Shown piece after piece: positions 43,783-53,028 of a stretch of 64,000 bases of DNA. The translations under genes were made by a program, and so were the position numbers. The stretch's first letter is position 1, and the number at the start of each line of letters is the position of its first letter. A model generated the notes under the pieces. The model was not told where the DNA came from. It was given only the letters and a program-made list of their open reading frames with translations, and made no database searches. The stretch comes from Metabacillus mangrovi (GTDB lineage: Bacteria; Bacillota; Bacilli; Bacillales; Bacillaceae): the NCBI RefSeq assembly GCF_009711125.1, contig NZ_WMIB01000010.1, forward strand, positions 56,198-120,197. Reading direction: 5' to 3'.

Positions 43783-45894
43783 TTATGCGATGTCTTTTTT
43801 CCCTTCACCAATGACTGCTTTTTCCAGAAGCTCGGCAACATCGTAAGTGGATACGGTCTCTTCCACTTCCTTCGCCTTCGTTCCGTCGCTCAGCATCGTC
43901 AGGCAGTATGGACAGCCGGAGCTGATCACCGTTGGATTCACGGCCAGCGCCTGTTCGGTCCTGGCGACGTTGATCCGTGTGCCGGTATCCTCTTCCATCC
44001 ACATTAAACCGCCTCCCGCACCGCAGCACATTCCGGTTTCACGCCGGCGCGCCATCTCGACAAGCTTTACCCCTCTAATGGATTTCAGAATATCCCGTGG
44101 TGCATCATACACATCATTGTAGCGGCCGAGGTAGCAGGAATCATGGAAGGTAATGGTTTCCTTCACCTCGTGCACCGGTTTCAGCTTCCCTTCTTTTACA
44201 AGCTTGGCGAGCAGCTCGGTATGATGGTATACCTCTGCCTGCAGCCCGAAGTCCGGGTACTCATTTTTAAAGATATTATAGGCGTGGGGATCGATGGTGA
44301 TGATTTTTTTCACACCGATTTTCTCGAATTCTTCTATGTTTTTTGAAGCAAGCTCCTGAAACAGGAATTCATTGCCGAGCCTTCTTGGTGTATCACCGGA
44401 ATTCTTCTCTTTGTTGCCGAGAATGGCAAAGGTAACGCCAGCTTCGTTCAGCAGCTTTGCAAAAGAAAGGGCAATTTTCTGGCTTCGGTTATCAAAGGAC
44501 CCCATGGATCCGACCCAGAACAGGTACTCGAATTCCTCATCCTTTTTCTGCAGCTCTTTAACCGTCGGGATGATAACATCTTCTCTTGCCTCACGCCAGT
44601 TTTCTCGCTCTTTCCGGTTCAGCCCCCAAGGATTTCCCTGGCGTTCGATGTTGGTCATCGCACGCTGTGCATCTGCATCAAGCTTCCCTTCTGTCAGTAC
44701 AAGGTAGCGGCGAAGGTCAATGATCTTATCCACGTGCTCGTTCATGACCGGGCACTGATCTTCACAGTTGCGGCACGTCGTGCATGCCCAGATTTCCTCT
44801 TCGGTGATGACCTCGCCGATCAGGCTTGGATTGTAGGCAGAGGTAGCTGCTGCTTCCTTTGAACCTTGAGTCGCGGAGGCCATTGCGAGCTGGTTCCCTT
44901 GCGTATCCGCAAAAGCGAACGCCGGAACCCATGGTGTCTGGGAAGTTACAGCGGCTCCCTTGTCCGTCAGGTGATCACGGAGACGAAGGATCAGATCCAT
45001 CGGCGACAGCATTTTTCCTGTACCGGTTGCCGGGCACATATTCGTACAGCGTCCGCATTCGACACAAGCATACAGGTCGATCAGCTGAGACTGCCTGAAA
45101 TCTTCTATTTTCCCGACCCCGAAGGACTCTTGGGATTCATCTTCAAAGTCAATTTTTGAAAGCTTTCCTGGCGGCCCAACTCTGGAGAAGAACGTATTCG
45201 CCGGACCGGCGATCAAGTGAGCGTGCTTTGATTGCGGAACATATACGAGGAAGGTGAGCAAAATCAGCAGGTGAACCCACCAGGATACGTAAAACACTGC
45301 AATCGCCGCGGTCTCGTTCATAAAACTCAATAAGAAGGCAAGCGATGAAGCAATCGGCTCCGTCCAGGTCAGCTCATGATCATGCCAGATGAGTGCCATC
45401 GCGTTCCCAAGAAGCACGGAAAGCATCAGCCCGCCGATGAAAATGAGGACAAGACCCGCTTTAAAATTGCGCTTCAGGCGGACGAGTTTTTCAATGTAGC
45501 GTCTGTAAAATGCCCAGACAACAGCAACCAAGATGACAAACGTCACAATTTCCTGAAAAAATGTAAATCCGGGATAAAGCGGTCCAAGCGGCAGGTGGTT
45601 CCCCGGAGAAATCCCTTTTATAATAAAATCAATCGCCCCAAACTGCACAAGGATGAATCCATAAAAGAACATGACATGAATGATTCCGCTCTTTTTATCC
45701 TTCAGCAATTTTTTCTGGCCGAAGACATTCACCCAAATCTGATTAAGGCGTTCCTTCCATTTCCCATCGAATTCTTCCTTTTTCCCCATCCGGATGTAAG
45801 CCACCCGGGAACGGATCAAATGAACAAACAGCGCAACGGCGTAAGCGGTTACAAATAAGAATGCAGCCAGATTAATCCACAGCAGGATGCCCAT
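43783..45894 (-). CDS. fadF: Membrane iron-sulfur electron carrier FadF (ETF:quinone oxidoreductase-like)
   Basis: A 703-residue protein (YwjF) thought to pass beta-oxidation electrons from ETF to the quinone pool. The N-terminal half has about five membrane helices with heme-binding-type histidines (gamma-subunit-like). It is followed by two 4Fe-4S motifs (CVECGRCTNMCPA, CTTCRNCEDQCPV) and two C-terminal CCG domains (HDSCYLGRYNDVYD, RRETGMCCGAGGGLMW). It is the first gene of the acyl-CoA operon and lies under a promoter with a FadR-like operator in its spacer. fadF of B. subtilis is a FadR target. Confidence 0.92.
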   Translation of the reverse strand: MGILLWINLAAFLFVTAYAVALFVHLIRSRVAYIRMGKKEEFDGKWKERLNQIWVNVFGQKKLLKDKKSGIIHVMFFYGFILVQFGAIDFIIKGISPGNHLPLGPLYPGFTFFQEIVTFVILVAVVWAFYRRYIEKLVRLKRNFKAGLVLIFIGGLMLSVLLGNAMALIWHDHELTWTEPIASSLAFLLSFMNETAAIAVFYVSWWVHLLILLTFLVYVPQSKHAHLIAGPANTFFSRVGPPGKLSKIDFEDESQESFGVGKIEDFRQSQLIDLYACVECGRCTNMCPATGTGKMLSPMDLILRLRDHLTDKGAAVTSQTPWVPAFAFADTQGNQLAMASATQGSKEAAATSAYNPSLIGEVITEEEIWACTTCRNCEDQCPVMNEHVDKIIDLRRYLVLTEGKLDADAQRAMTNIERQGNPWGLNRKERENWREAREDVIIPTVKELQKKDEEFEYLFWVGSMGSFDNRSQKIALSFAKLLNEAGVTFAILGNKEKNSGDTPRRLGNEFLFQELASKNIEEFEKIGVKKIITIDPHAYNIFKNEYPDFGLQAEVYHHTELLAKLVKEGKLKPVHEVKETITFHDSCYLGRYNDVYDAPRDILKSIRGVKLVEMARRRETGMCCGAGGGLMWMEEDTGTRINVARTEQALAVNPTVISSGCPYCLTMLSDGTKAKEVEETVSTYDVAELLEKAVIGEGKKDIA

Positions 45895-45986
45895 TTCATT
45901 TCCCCCTATCTGATGTCTCGATCATTTCTCATTCATCTCTTGAAAATTTTAAAACAAGCAAATTTTCAGAAATTATCCCTGACTTC

Positions 45987-46016
45987 ATCATAAATATGAA
46001 TGAGCATTCAGTCAAT
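45987..46016 (-). promoter_or_regulatory. fadF promoter with FadR-like operator
   Basis: TTGACT (46010-46015), 17-nt spacer, then TATGAT (45987-45992) on the minus strand. The spacer and -35 are covered by TGACTGAATGCTCATTCA, close to the FadR box TGAATGA...TCATTCA. Repressor bound here would exclude RNA polymerase. Confidence 0.8.
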
Positions 46017-46098
46017 CCTTTTCCATTAAACTTTTCATAATTTTCCCTGCCTCGTTCCATGATAAGAGTACCTCAGTATGTGGAAAGAAGGTTTATGA

Positions 46099-47289
46099 AT
46101 GGGCTTCTTTGTCGGAATCCTTCTCACCCTGCTCGTCATTGTCTGGCTGCGCCTCGATTTTACAGGAGGATTCAGCCGTCACATCCGGAAGGCCGGACTT
46201 CAGGCTTACCCAATCAGACAGGGCGGGGTGCAATTTTTTACAGAAGGGCAGAAATTTTATTTTCATTATTTTCAAAACATCAGGCAAGCAAAGTCCTCCA
46301 TCTTTGCAAGCTTTTATATTATCAAAAACGATGAAGAAGTCAGCCGCGCTTTTTTAACCCTGCTCGGCGAAAAAGCAAAAGAAGGGGTTGCGGTTTATCT
46401 TCTGATGGATCGGCTCGGTTCGCTGAAAGCACCTGGAAAACTGCTGAAGGAAATCAGAGCCAACGGGGTAAAGACGGCGTATTCCCATACTCCAAGGCTG
46501 CCCTTCCTATTTTTTACCCTGCAGGCACGCAACCACCGGAAAATCACCGTAGTGGACGGGCAAACCGGCTATCTCGGCGGCTACAACATCGGCAAGGAAT
46601 ACATCGGAAAGAATCCGAAACTCGGAAAATGGCGCGACTACCATTTGTTTTTCACCGGAGGAGGAACAAGGGACCTCGCTGCCCAATTCAGACGCGACTG
46701 GAGAAATGCCGGGGGAGAGTTCATTCCAGAGGATAAACCGGCGGTCTCCTGCAGCGGCATTTCCCACCGCCTCGTTTCCACATACGGAAAGCTTGAAGAT
46801 CAATATGTATCGATTATCAGACAGACACAGAAAGAACTTTATATTTGTTCCCCTTATTTCATACCGGGGACAAAATTGCAGACTGAATTGCTTGATGTGC
46901 TGGCAAGAGGGGTAAAGGTTACAATCGTCGTACCCATGAAATCCGACCATCCTTTCGTCAAAGAAGCGGCCTTCCTTTATTACGGCCCCCTTTTAAAAGC
47001 CGGAGCGGAAATCCACCGGTTTTATTCCGGCTTCTACCATGCAAAAATCGTTCTGTCAGATGACGGTTTCTGTGACATCGGAACTGCGAACTTCGACAAA
47101 CGGAGCCTGTATTTAAATGATGAAATGAACGTGTATATTTTCGATGAAGACTTCACGTCCCGGGTAAAAGAAACCATCAAAAAAGACATCCGCAACGCTG
47201 AACAGCTTTTATACGATGATTACCTGAAACGTCCGCTTCGCCAAAAAGCCAAAGAACGCGCGGCGAACCTGCTTTCCTTATTTTTATAG
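46099..47289 (+). CDS. clsB: Minor cardiolipin synthase / phospholipase D-family protein
   Basis: Membrane phosphatidyltransferase (YwjE) condensing phosphatidylglycerol to cardiolipin; the activity is inferred from the family. The 396 residues have one N-terminal helix (about 2-18, [17 protein letters not shown]) and two PLD catalytic motifs, [19 protein letters not shown] (about 140-160) and [20 protein letters not shown] (about 315-335). The ATG at 46099 follows GAAGG. It is divergent from fadF and precedes uvsE, as in B. subtilis. Confidence 0.9.
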   Translation: MGFFVGILLTLLVIVWLRLDFTGGFSRHIRKAGLQAYPIRQGGVQFFTEGQKFYFHYFQNIRQAKSSIFASFYIIKNDEEVSRAFLTLLGEKAKEGVAVYLLMDRLGSLKAPGKLLKEIRANGVKTAYSHTPRLPFLFFTLQARNHRKITVVDGQTGYLGGYNIGKEYIGKNPKLGKWRDYHLFFTGGGTRDLAAQFRRDWRNAGGEFIPEDKPAVSCSGISHRLVSTYGKLEDQYVSIIRQTQKELYICSPYFIPGTKLQTELLDVLARGVKVTIVVPMKSDHPFVKEAAFLYYGPLLKAGAEIHRFYSGFYHAKIVLSDDGFCDIGTANFDKRSLYLNDEMNVYIFDEDFTSRVKETIKKDIRNAEQLLYDDYLKRPLRQKAKERAANLLSLFL

Positions 47290-47308
47290 CATCTGGAGGG
47301 AGAAGAGA

Positions 47309-48268
47309 ATGAAAATCCGGTTCGGCTATGTAGCAAACGCCTTATCCTTATGGGACTGCTCACCGGCAAAAACAATCACCTATGCCCGCTATCAAAAAAT
47401 GGATCCCGATGAACGGCGAGAAGCCCTTCTCCGCGTAACCGCCCAAAACCTGGAGCATACTCGGCGGATCATTCATTACAACATCGCCCATGAAATCCAT
47501 CTGTACCGCTTCTCATCAAGTATCGTCCCGCTCGCCACCCATCCGGACGTGAGCTGGGATTTTGTCACACCCTTCAGGGATCAATTTCAGGAAATCGGAA
47601 GCCTCGTAAAGCAACACGGCATCCGGACAAGCTTCCACCCAAATCAATTCACCTTGTTCACGAGCGACCGACCTTTAATAACTGAGAACTCTGTGAAAGA
47701 CATGGAATACCACTATGCGATGCTTGAAGCCATGGGACTTGAAAAAGAGGGCCTGATCAACCTTCACGTCGGCGGAGCCTACGGTGACAAAATCGCCTCC
47801 GCCGAACGCTTCTTTGACAATATACAGTCCCTATCCATGCCTATTTTTAAAAGAATGACCCTGGAAAATGACGACAAAACCTATACAACAGAGGAAACCC
47901 TGCAAATATGCGAAAAAGGCGGCACCCCGCTCATGTTTGACTACCATCACCACATGGCAAACAAAAACGAAGAAGACGGAGCACTCGCCGACTTGCTTCC
48001 GCGGTTTTTTCAGACATGGGAAGGCACCGGCCTCCCACCCAAAATCCATCTATCTTCACCCAAGTCCGAAAAAGAATACCGCAGCCACTCCGACTTCGTC
48101 GACCTCGAATATGCCATGCCGCTATTGAAAATGCTGAAAGACTATAACGTCGACGTGGATATGATGATCGAAGCGAAACAAAAGGATCTCGCCCTCTTTA
48201 AGCTGATTGACGAAGTCTCGAAAGTGCGCGGGGTGAAGCGGGTTGATGGGGGGAGTGTGGTTTGGTGA
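47309..48268 (+). CDS. uvsE: UV DNA damage endonuclease UvsE
   Basis: Endonuclease that nicks 5' of UV photoproducts (UVDE-type repair). The 319 residues form a TIM-barrel-like fold with the conserved metal ligands in [52 protein letters not shown] and [11 protein letters not shown]. The ATG at 47309 follows GGAGGGAGAAGAG. It lies 19 nt after clsB, so the two are probably cotranscribed. Confidence 0.93.
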   Translation: MKIRFGYVANALSLWDCSPAKTITYARYQKMDPDERREALLRVTAQNLEHTRRIIHYNIAHEIHLYRFSSSIVPLATHPDVSWDFVTPFRDQFQEIGSLVKQHGIRTSFHPNQFTLFTSDRPLITENSVKDMEYHYAMLEAMGLEKEGLINLHVGGAYGDKIASAERFFDNIQSLSMPIFKRMTLENDDKTYTTEETLQICEKGGTPLMFDYHHHMANKNEEDGALADLLPRFFQTWEGTGLPPKIHLSSPKSEKEYRSHSDFVDLEYAMPLLKMLKDYNVDVDMMIEAKQKDLALFKLIDEVSKVRGVKRVDGGSVVW

Positions 48269-48279
48269 ATTTTAGTACT

Positions 48280-48625
48280 TGGATTGGTGGGGCTGAACTC
48301 AGTTTGGCTGGTCTAAATTCAGTTTGGCGGGGCTGAACTCAGTTTGGCTGGTCTAAATTCAGTTTGGCGGGGACAGTCCCCCACTCTGCTAAAGCACTAA
48401 AGCTCTGGCACCGGCTCTCTGATCCCTTGCGGCTCTAGCGGCCGCGACTTTATGTCTCTGACCCCACTTGCGTTAAAGCATGTGGGGTCAGTGGCAGTGC
48501 CTGTCCCCTGTTCTGCTAAAGCACTAAAGCTCCGGCACCGGCTCTGCAAACCGTTGCAGCTCTAAGGACGAAAGCTTTCTGTCTCTGTCCCCTGATGCTT
48601 TAAAGGATGTGGGGACAGACCCCTT
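48280..48625. repeat. Interspersed repeat cluster 3 (uvsE/argS convergent junction)
   Basis: It starts with a 40-bp direct repeat (GGGGCTGAACTCAGTTTGGC and 20 more bases) at 48289-48328 and 48329-48368. Two units of the interspersed family follow, with CTGCTAAAGCACTAAAGCTC, CGGCACCG, GTTAAAGC and GTCTCTGTCCCC blocks. The linker at 48483-48507 is an imperfect palindrome. Confidence 0.85.
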
Positions 48626-48661
48626 TTTTTGTTACTCCCCCTTACTTTGCTCACAACTGAG

Positions 48662-48780
48662 CAATCCCAACACCAATCCCAACACTAATCCCTACACTAA
48701 TCCCTACACTAATCCCAACACTAATCCCAACACCAATCCCAACACTAATCCCAAAACTAACCCCAAAACTAACCCCACCC
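48662..48780. repeat. 12-bp tandem repeat (about ten copies)
   Basis: Consecutive copies of CCCAACACTAAT with variants (CCCTACACTAAT, CCCAACACCAAT, CCCAAAACTAAC). In one plus frame it would read NPNT/NPYT tetrapeptides, but there is no ribosome site or codon-use support for a protein. Confidence 0.9.
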
Positions 48781-48785
48781 CAATA

Positions 48786-48822
48786 CAAAAACCCCCCGCA
48801 CATCCGTACAGGGGGTGTCTTT
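48786..48822 (-). terminator. Terminator after argS
   Basis: ACCCCC/GGGGGT stem with a 12-15 nt loop, followed by TTTTTG on the minus strand. Confidence 0.75.
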
Positions 48823-48824
48823 CC

Positions 48825-50495
48825 TTACATCTTCTTTGGAGCTGAAACTCCGATCAGAGTCAGGGCGTTTTTCAGTGTTTGCTGAGTGGCCTTCATTAAA
48901 GCTAGGCGGGCTTTTGATTTGGCTACGTTCTCCGGGTCGAGCACTTTTTCGGCGTTGTAGAAGCTGTGCAGGGTGGAGGCCAGGTCGAAAATGTAATTGG
49001 TGATGCGGTGCGGGATGCGCTTGTTGGCGGCATCTGCGATGGCTTCCGGGAATTCGCCGAGTTTTTTGAGCAGGTCGGTTTCTTTTTCGGACAGTCCGCC
49101 TGAAAGAACGTCATCCGCTCCGAACGTGAGGCCTTGTTCTTCGCCTTGGCGCAGCATGCTGCAGATGCGGGCATGGGCGTATTGTGCGTAGTAGACCGGG
49201 TTTTCGTTGGATTTGGACACGGCCAGGTCGAGGTCGAAGTCCATGTGGGTGTCGGCGCTTCTCATGGCGAAGAAGTAGCGGACGGCGTCGAGGCCGACCT
49301 CTTCTGTAAGCTCGCGCATCGTGACGGCTTTGCCGGTCCGTTTGCTCATTTTCATTTTTTCGCCGTCCTTGTACAGGTGGACGAGCTGGATGATTTCGAC
49401 TTCGAGTGTATCTTTTCCGTAGCCGAGCGCCTCAATGGCTGCTTTCATCCGCGGGATGTAGCCGTGATGGTCTGCTCCCCAAATGTTGATGAGCTTCGTG
49501 AAGCCGCGGTCCAGTTTATCCTTATGGTACGCGATGTCCGGTGTCAGGTAGGTGTAGGATCCGTCTTTTTTGATCAGGACGCGGTCTTTGTCGTCGCCGA
49601 ATTGAGTGGAGCGGAACCATGTTGCGCCGTCTTCTTCGAAAATGTGACCTTGTTCACGGAGGGTGGCAAGGGCACTGTCAATTTTCCCGTTTTCATACAG
49701 GGATGTTTCGGAGTACCATACATCGAATGGCACGCGGAATTCATCCAGGTCTTTTTTCAGTTTGTCCATTTCGAATTTAAGGCCGTATTCACGGAAAAAG
49801 CCAAGGCGCTCGTCCCCGGGTTGGGATTTAAAGCGTTCGCCGTATTCATCTGCGAGCTTTTGGCCGATTTCCTTAATATCCTGGCCGTGGTATCCATCCT
49901 CAGGCATCGGGAATTCTTCGCCGAGTGCCTGCATGTAGCGGGCTTCGATGGACAGGGCAAGGTTGTTGATCTGGTTGCCGGCGTCATTGATGTAGTATTC
50001 ACGTGAAACATCGTATCCTGCTTTTGCGAGAATGCTGCAGAGCGCATCGCCTACTGCGGCGCCGCGGGCATGGCCGAGGTGGAGCGTTCCGGTCGGGTTG
50101 GCGGAGACGAACTCGACTTGCAGTTTTTCGCCGTTCCCTACATTCGTTTCTCCGTATGCTTCGCCTGCTTTCAGGATGGCAGGAACCAAATCAGCGAGGT
50201 AGGAATTGTCCATGTAAAAATTGATAAAGCCCGGTCCTGCGATTTCAATTTTTTCGATGGACGCTTTTTGCTTGTCAAAGCTGCTGACGATTTCTTCAGC
50301 AATCGCACGCGGTGCTTTTTTCGCTACTCTTGCCAGCTGCATCGCCATGTTGGTGGAAAAATCGCCGTTGACTTTGTCTTTCGGCACTTCAAGGATCGCA
50401 TCCGGGATCTGGGATGCTTCCGCCAGTCCTGCTTTTTGGACAGATGCTTTGATTTCTTCTTTTAAAAGGTCTTTCATTTGTTCAGCGATGGTCAT
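48825..50495 (-). CDS. argS: Arginyl-tRNA synthetase
   Basis: Class I synthetase charging tRNA-Arg. The 556 residues include the N-terminal Add-1 domain (about 1-115) and the HIGH-like motif [16 protein letters not shown] (about 130). A KMSK-type loop [11 protein letters not shown] (about 370) and the helical anticodon domain complete the protein. Its ATG overlaps the ywiB stop (ATGA). I found no T-box leader. Confidence 0.97.
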   Translation of the reverse strand: MTIAEQMKDLLKEEIKASVQKAGLAEASQIPDAILEVPKDKVNGDFSTNMAMQLARVAKKAPRAIAEEIVSSFDKQKASIEKIEIAGPGFINFYMDNSYLADLVPAILKAGEAYGETNVGNGEKLQVEFVSANPTGTLHLGHARGAAVGDALCSILAKAGYDVSREYYINDAGNQINNLALSIEARYMQALGEEFPMPEDGYHGQDIKEIGQKLADEYGERFKSQPGDERLGFFREYGLKFEMDKLKKDLDEFRVPFDVWYSETSLYENGKIDSALATLREQGHIFEEDGATWFRSTQFGDDKDRVLIKKDGSYTYLTPDIAYHKDKLDRGFTKLINIWGADHHGYIPRMKAAIEALGYGKDTLEVEIIQLVHLYKDGEKMKMSKRTGKAVTMRELTEEVGLDAVRYFFAMRSADTHMDFDLDLAVSKSNENPVYYAQYAHARICSMLRQGEEQGLTFGADDVLSGGLSEKETDLLKKLGEFPEAIADAANKRIPHRITNYIFDLASTLHSFYNAEKVLDPENVAKSKARLALMKATQQTLKNALTLIGVSAPKKM

Positions 50496-50920
50496 TTCAC
50501 AGCCTCCTTAAAATCAATCATTAGTGAATGAAGATGGCTTTGCCCTTCTCCCATGTGCAGTTCGTATTCGATTTCGAGCTTGCCTTCAGCATATTCAGGG
50601 TGAACGATTTGCGTTATTCTGGATGTATAAGTTGACATTTGAAGGGTACCGAGCGGGGTCTTGTAATGTGTCAGCGTCTCAGTATCCTTCATAAACCGCT
50701 GTTTCATAGAGACGGCGCCGGATCTGAACACGATCGTTTCTTCCGGCTTCATTTTGACGATCGTCTGGATGGATCCGTATTCCTGTTCCTCTGTATACGA
50801 GAGGTAGGGGACGGAATCTTTTATGTAAAAACTGCCGCTTGAACGGAACTCAATTGTTTCTGTTTCGCCTTCATTTCTGATTTTCGAAAGAATGTAGAGG
50901 CTTACCGGTGTCTGCGTCAT
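50492..50920 (-). CDS. ywiB: DUF1934 family protein YwiB
   Basis: A 142-residue beta-barrel (calycin-like) protein of unknown function, normally encoded just upstream of argS in Bacillus. It has alternating strands, e.g. [20 protein letters not shown] and [20 protein letters not shown], with no signal peptide or membrane helix. The ATG at 50920 follows GGAAGGAGTG. Translational overlap with argS suggests they are made together. Confidence 0.88.
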   Translation of the reverse strand: MTQTPVSLYILSKIRNEGETETIEFRSSGSFYIKDSVPYLSYTEEQEYGSIQTIVKMKPEETIVFRSGAVSMKQRFMKDTETLTHYKTPLGTLQMSTYTSRITQIVHPEYAEGKLEIEYELHMGEGQSHLHSLMIDFKEAVK

Positions 50921-51000
50921 TCAGGACACTCCTTCCACTATAACTACAATAGTATAAAGATTCTTTACGCAAAGTTCAATAGGACGCGGAATTTGGAAAT

Positions 51001-51062
51001 TGAAAAAACCGGATTGCCCGCCATACACCGCCTGATGGCGCTGTATGGGACTGTCCGGTTTA
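51001..51062 (-). terminator. Long bulged terminator after speB
   Basis: Nested stems AAACCGGA/TCCGGTTT, CCATACA/TGTATGG and GCGCCATC/GGCGGTG-type pairing, followed by TTTTTTCAATTT on the minus strand. Confidence 0.85.
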
Positions 51063-51066
51063 TGGT

Positions 51067-51945
51067 TTATTTTTTCTGTACCCAGCCGAGAATCATTTCG
51101 CGGATCAGCTTGCTTGCTGTGTTGGCTGTCTGCTCGGATGGGTCATAAATCGGCGCGACCTCGACAAGGTCCGCCCCGACCACGTTTACTTCTGAACGGG
51201 CAATTTCGTGAATGGAAGCGAGAAGCTCTTTGGACGTGATTCCGCCGGCGTCCACGGTTCCTGTGCCCGGTGCATGGGCAGGGTCCAGCACATCGATATC
51301 GATTGTTACGTATACCGGACGGCCTGCGAGGGTCGGCAAAATCTGCTTCAGAGGCTCAAGCACTTCAAACTTTGAAATATGCATGCCGGATTCCTTCGCC
51401 CATTGGAATTCTTCTTTCATTCCGGAGCGGATGCCAAATGAATAAACATTTTCAGGTCCGATGTGCTCAGCAATTTTGCGGATCGGTGTAGAGTGGGAGA
51501 GCGGTTCGCCCTCGTATTCCTCACGCAAATCGGTATGAGCATCCATATGGATGATGGCAAGGTCCGGGTATTTTTTCGCGACTGCTTTCATGACCGGCCA
51601 GGAGACGAGGTGCTCTCCCCCCATGCCAAGCGGGAACTTGTCCGCTGCCATCAGGCCGTCGATGTATTCTTCAATCATCTCAATGCTGCGCTGCGGATTG
51701 CCGAATGGCAATGGAATGTCGCCTGCGTCAAAGTATTTTACCTCTTCCAGCTCACGGTCCAAATACGCGCTGTACTCCTCAAGACCGATTGAAACTTCGC
51801 GGATGCGGGACGGGCCGAATCTTGAGCCGGGACGGTAGCTTACCGTCCAGTCCATCGGCATGCCGTAAATGACGGCTTCACTCTCTTCATAGGACGGATG
51901 GCTTTTAATAAAAACATTTCCGGAATAAGCCTCATCAAATTTCAT
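51067..51945 (-). CDS. speB: Agmatinase
   Basis: Manganese ureohydrolase converting agmatine to putrescine and urea. The 292 residues carry the metal-ligand motifs GGEHLVSWP, IIHMDAHTDLR and YVTIDIDVLDPAHAPGTGTV. The ATG at 51945 follows GGAGGGAAAAC. With speE upstream it forms the last two steps of the arginine-agmatine-putrescine-spermidine route. Confidence 0.96.
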   Translation of the reverse strand: MKFDEAYSGNVFIKSHPSYEESEAVIYGMPMDWTVSYRPGSRFGPSRIREVSIGLEEYSAYLDRELEEVKYFDAGDIPLPFGNPQRSIEMIEEYIDGLMAADKFPLGMGGEHLVSWPVMKAVAKKYPDLAIIHMDAHTDLREEYEGEPLSHSTPIRKIAEHIGPENVYSFGIRSGMKEEFQWAKESGMHISKFEVLEPLKQILPTLAGRPVYVTIDIDVLDPAHAPGTGTVDAGGITSKELLASIHEIARSEVNVVGADLVEVAPIYDPSEQTANTASKLIREMILGWVQKK

Positions 51946-51963
51946 CGTTTTCCCTCCAATTCA

Positions 51964-51993
51964 GGAAAGGGCGTTTGATTAAACGCCCTTTCC
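51964..51993 (-). other. Perfect 13-bp hairpin between speE and speB
   Basis: GGAAAGGGCGTTT, loop GATT, AAACGCCCTTTCC. On the sense (minus) strand there is no T-run after it and the speB ribosome site begins shortly downstream. The T-run lies on the plus strand, so it may act as an mRNA structure and not as a terminator for speE. Confidence 0.75.
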
Positions 51994-52002
51994 CCTTTTT
52001 TC

Positions 52003-52833
52003 TTATTTCGTTAAGTCTTTTACAAACTTCGGAAGCACGAACGCTGCTTTATGAAGTTCTTTTGTATAGTATTTCGTGTCGATTTCGTGGAAACGCTCGT
52101 CTGCTGCCTGAAGCGGATCGTATTTTTTCGAACCGATTGTGAACGCCCACATGCCGCTCGGATAAGTTGGGATGTTGCAGATATACAAGTTCGTAATCGG
52201 GAAGATTTCCCGGACATCGCGCTGTACGTTTCGGATCAAATCCGGTGTAAACCATGGGTTGTCCGACTGTGCAACAAAGATTCCGTCTTCCTTCAATGCT
52301 TTGGAAATGCCGGCATAGAAGCCTTTTGTGAACAGATTAACAGCCGGTCCGACCGGCTCAGTGCTGTCTACTATGATTACGTCGTATTCATTTTCGCTTT
52401 CGGCGATGTGAAGGAATCCGTCGCCTACCTTCACTTCCACACGCGGATCTTCAAGCTTTCCGGCAATTTCAGGAAGGTATTTTTTTGAGTACTCGATTAC
52501 TTTTCCGTCAATATCAACAAGTGTTGCTTTCTTAACGGACGGGTGTTTCAGCACTTCGCGGATAACGCCACCGTCACCTCCGCCAACTACAAGAATGTTC
52601 TCAGGATTTGGATGGGTGAAGAGCGGTACATGAGCTGCCATTTCATGGTAAACGAACTCGTCTTTTTCGGAAGTCATGACCATTCCATCAAGGAACAGCA
52701 TGTTGCCGAATTCCTCTGTTTCCACCATTTCAAGGTGCTGGAACTCCGTTTGCTCTGTATGTAAGGTGCGCTTGATTTTCATTGTGATTCCAAAATTTTC
52801 TGTCTGTTTCTCTGTATACCAAAGTTCGGACAT
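52003..52833 (-). CDS. speE: Spermidine synthase
   Basis: Transfers aminopropyl from decarboxylated SAM to putrescine. The ATG three codons in from the open start is preferred: it is 8 nt after GGAAAGGA and gives [20 protein letters not shown], the known 276-residue form. Motifs include the SAM-binding [16 protein letters not shown] (about 82-97), [14 protein letters not shown] and [10 protein letters not shown]. It is upstream of speB and divergent from pbpG. Confidence 0.97.
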   Translation of the reverse strand: MSELWYTEKQTENFGITMKIKRTLHTEQTEFQHLEMVETEEFGNMLFLDGMVMTSEKDEFVYHEMAAHVPLFTHPNPENILVVGGGDGGVIREVLKHPSVKKATLVDIDGKVIEYSKKYLPEIAGKLEDPRVEVKVGDGFLHIAESENEYDVIIVDSTEPVGPAVNLFTKGFYAGISKALKEDGIFVAQSDNPWFTPDLIRNVQRDVREIFPITNLYICNIPTYPSGMWAFTIGSKKYDPLQAADERFHEIDTKYYTKELHKAAFVLPKFVKDLTK

Positions 52834-52963
52834 GTTTTTCATCCTTTCCGATTGTGATTTATTTTGTGACTCATTTTATCGTACCCTGACAGTTTTAAAC
52901 AAAACCTCAAAGAAAGTATAGAGGAATCCTGCAAAAAATCAAGGAATATTTACAGGGCTCTCC

Positions 52964-52993
52964 GTTTAGAACAGCCGCTCTTTTTCCATAATG
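52964..52993 (+). promoter_or_regulatory. Tentative forespore-type promoter of pbpG
   Basis: GTTTA (52964-52968), 18-nt spacer, CATAATG (52987-52993), 36 nt before the start. It partly fits forespore sigma-F/G patterns; pbpG is forespore-expressed in B. subtilis. The match is weak. Confidence 0.3.
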
Positions 52994-53028
52994 GTAAGAA
53001 AAGAACGTGACGAAACGGGGTGCAGAGA

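Noticed and set aside
48609..48845. 78-codon plus-strand ORF with NPNT/NPYT repeats
   Set aside because: It only translates the 12-bp tandem repeat, has no ribosome site, and runs into the argS terminator and coding end on the other strand.
49134..50006. 290-codon plus-strand ORF opposite argS
   Set aside because: Antisense shadow of argS with F/V-rich residues typical of reverse-complement frames.
50921..51000. T-box leader for the ywiB-argS operon
   Set aside because: The upstream region is too short and has no T-box (TGGNACCGCG) sequence or terminator/antiterminator pair.
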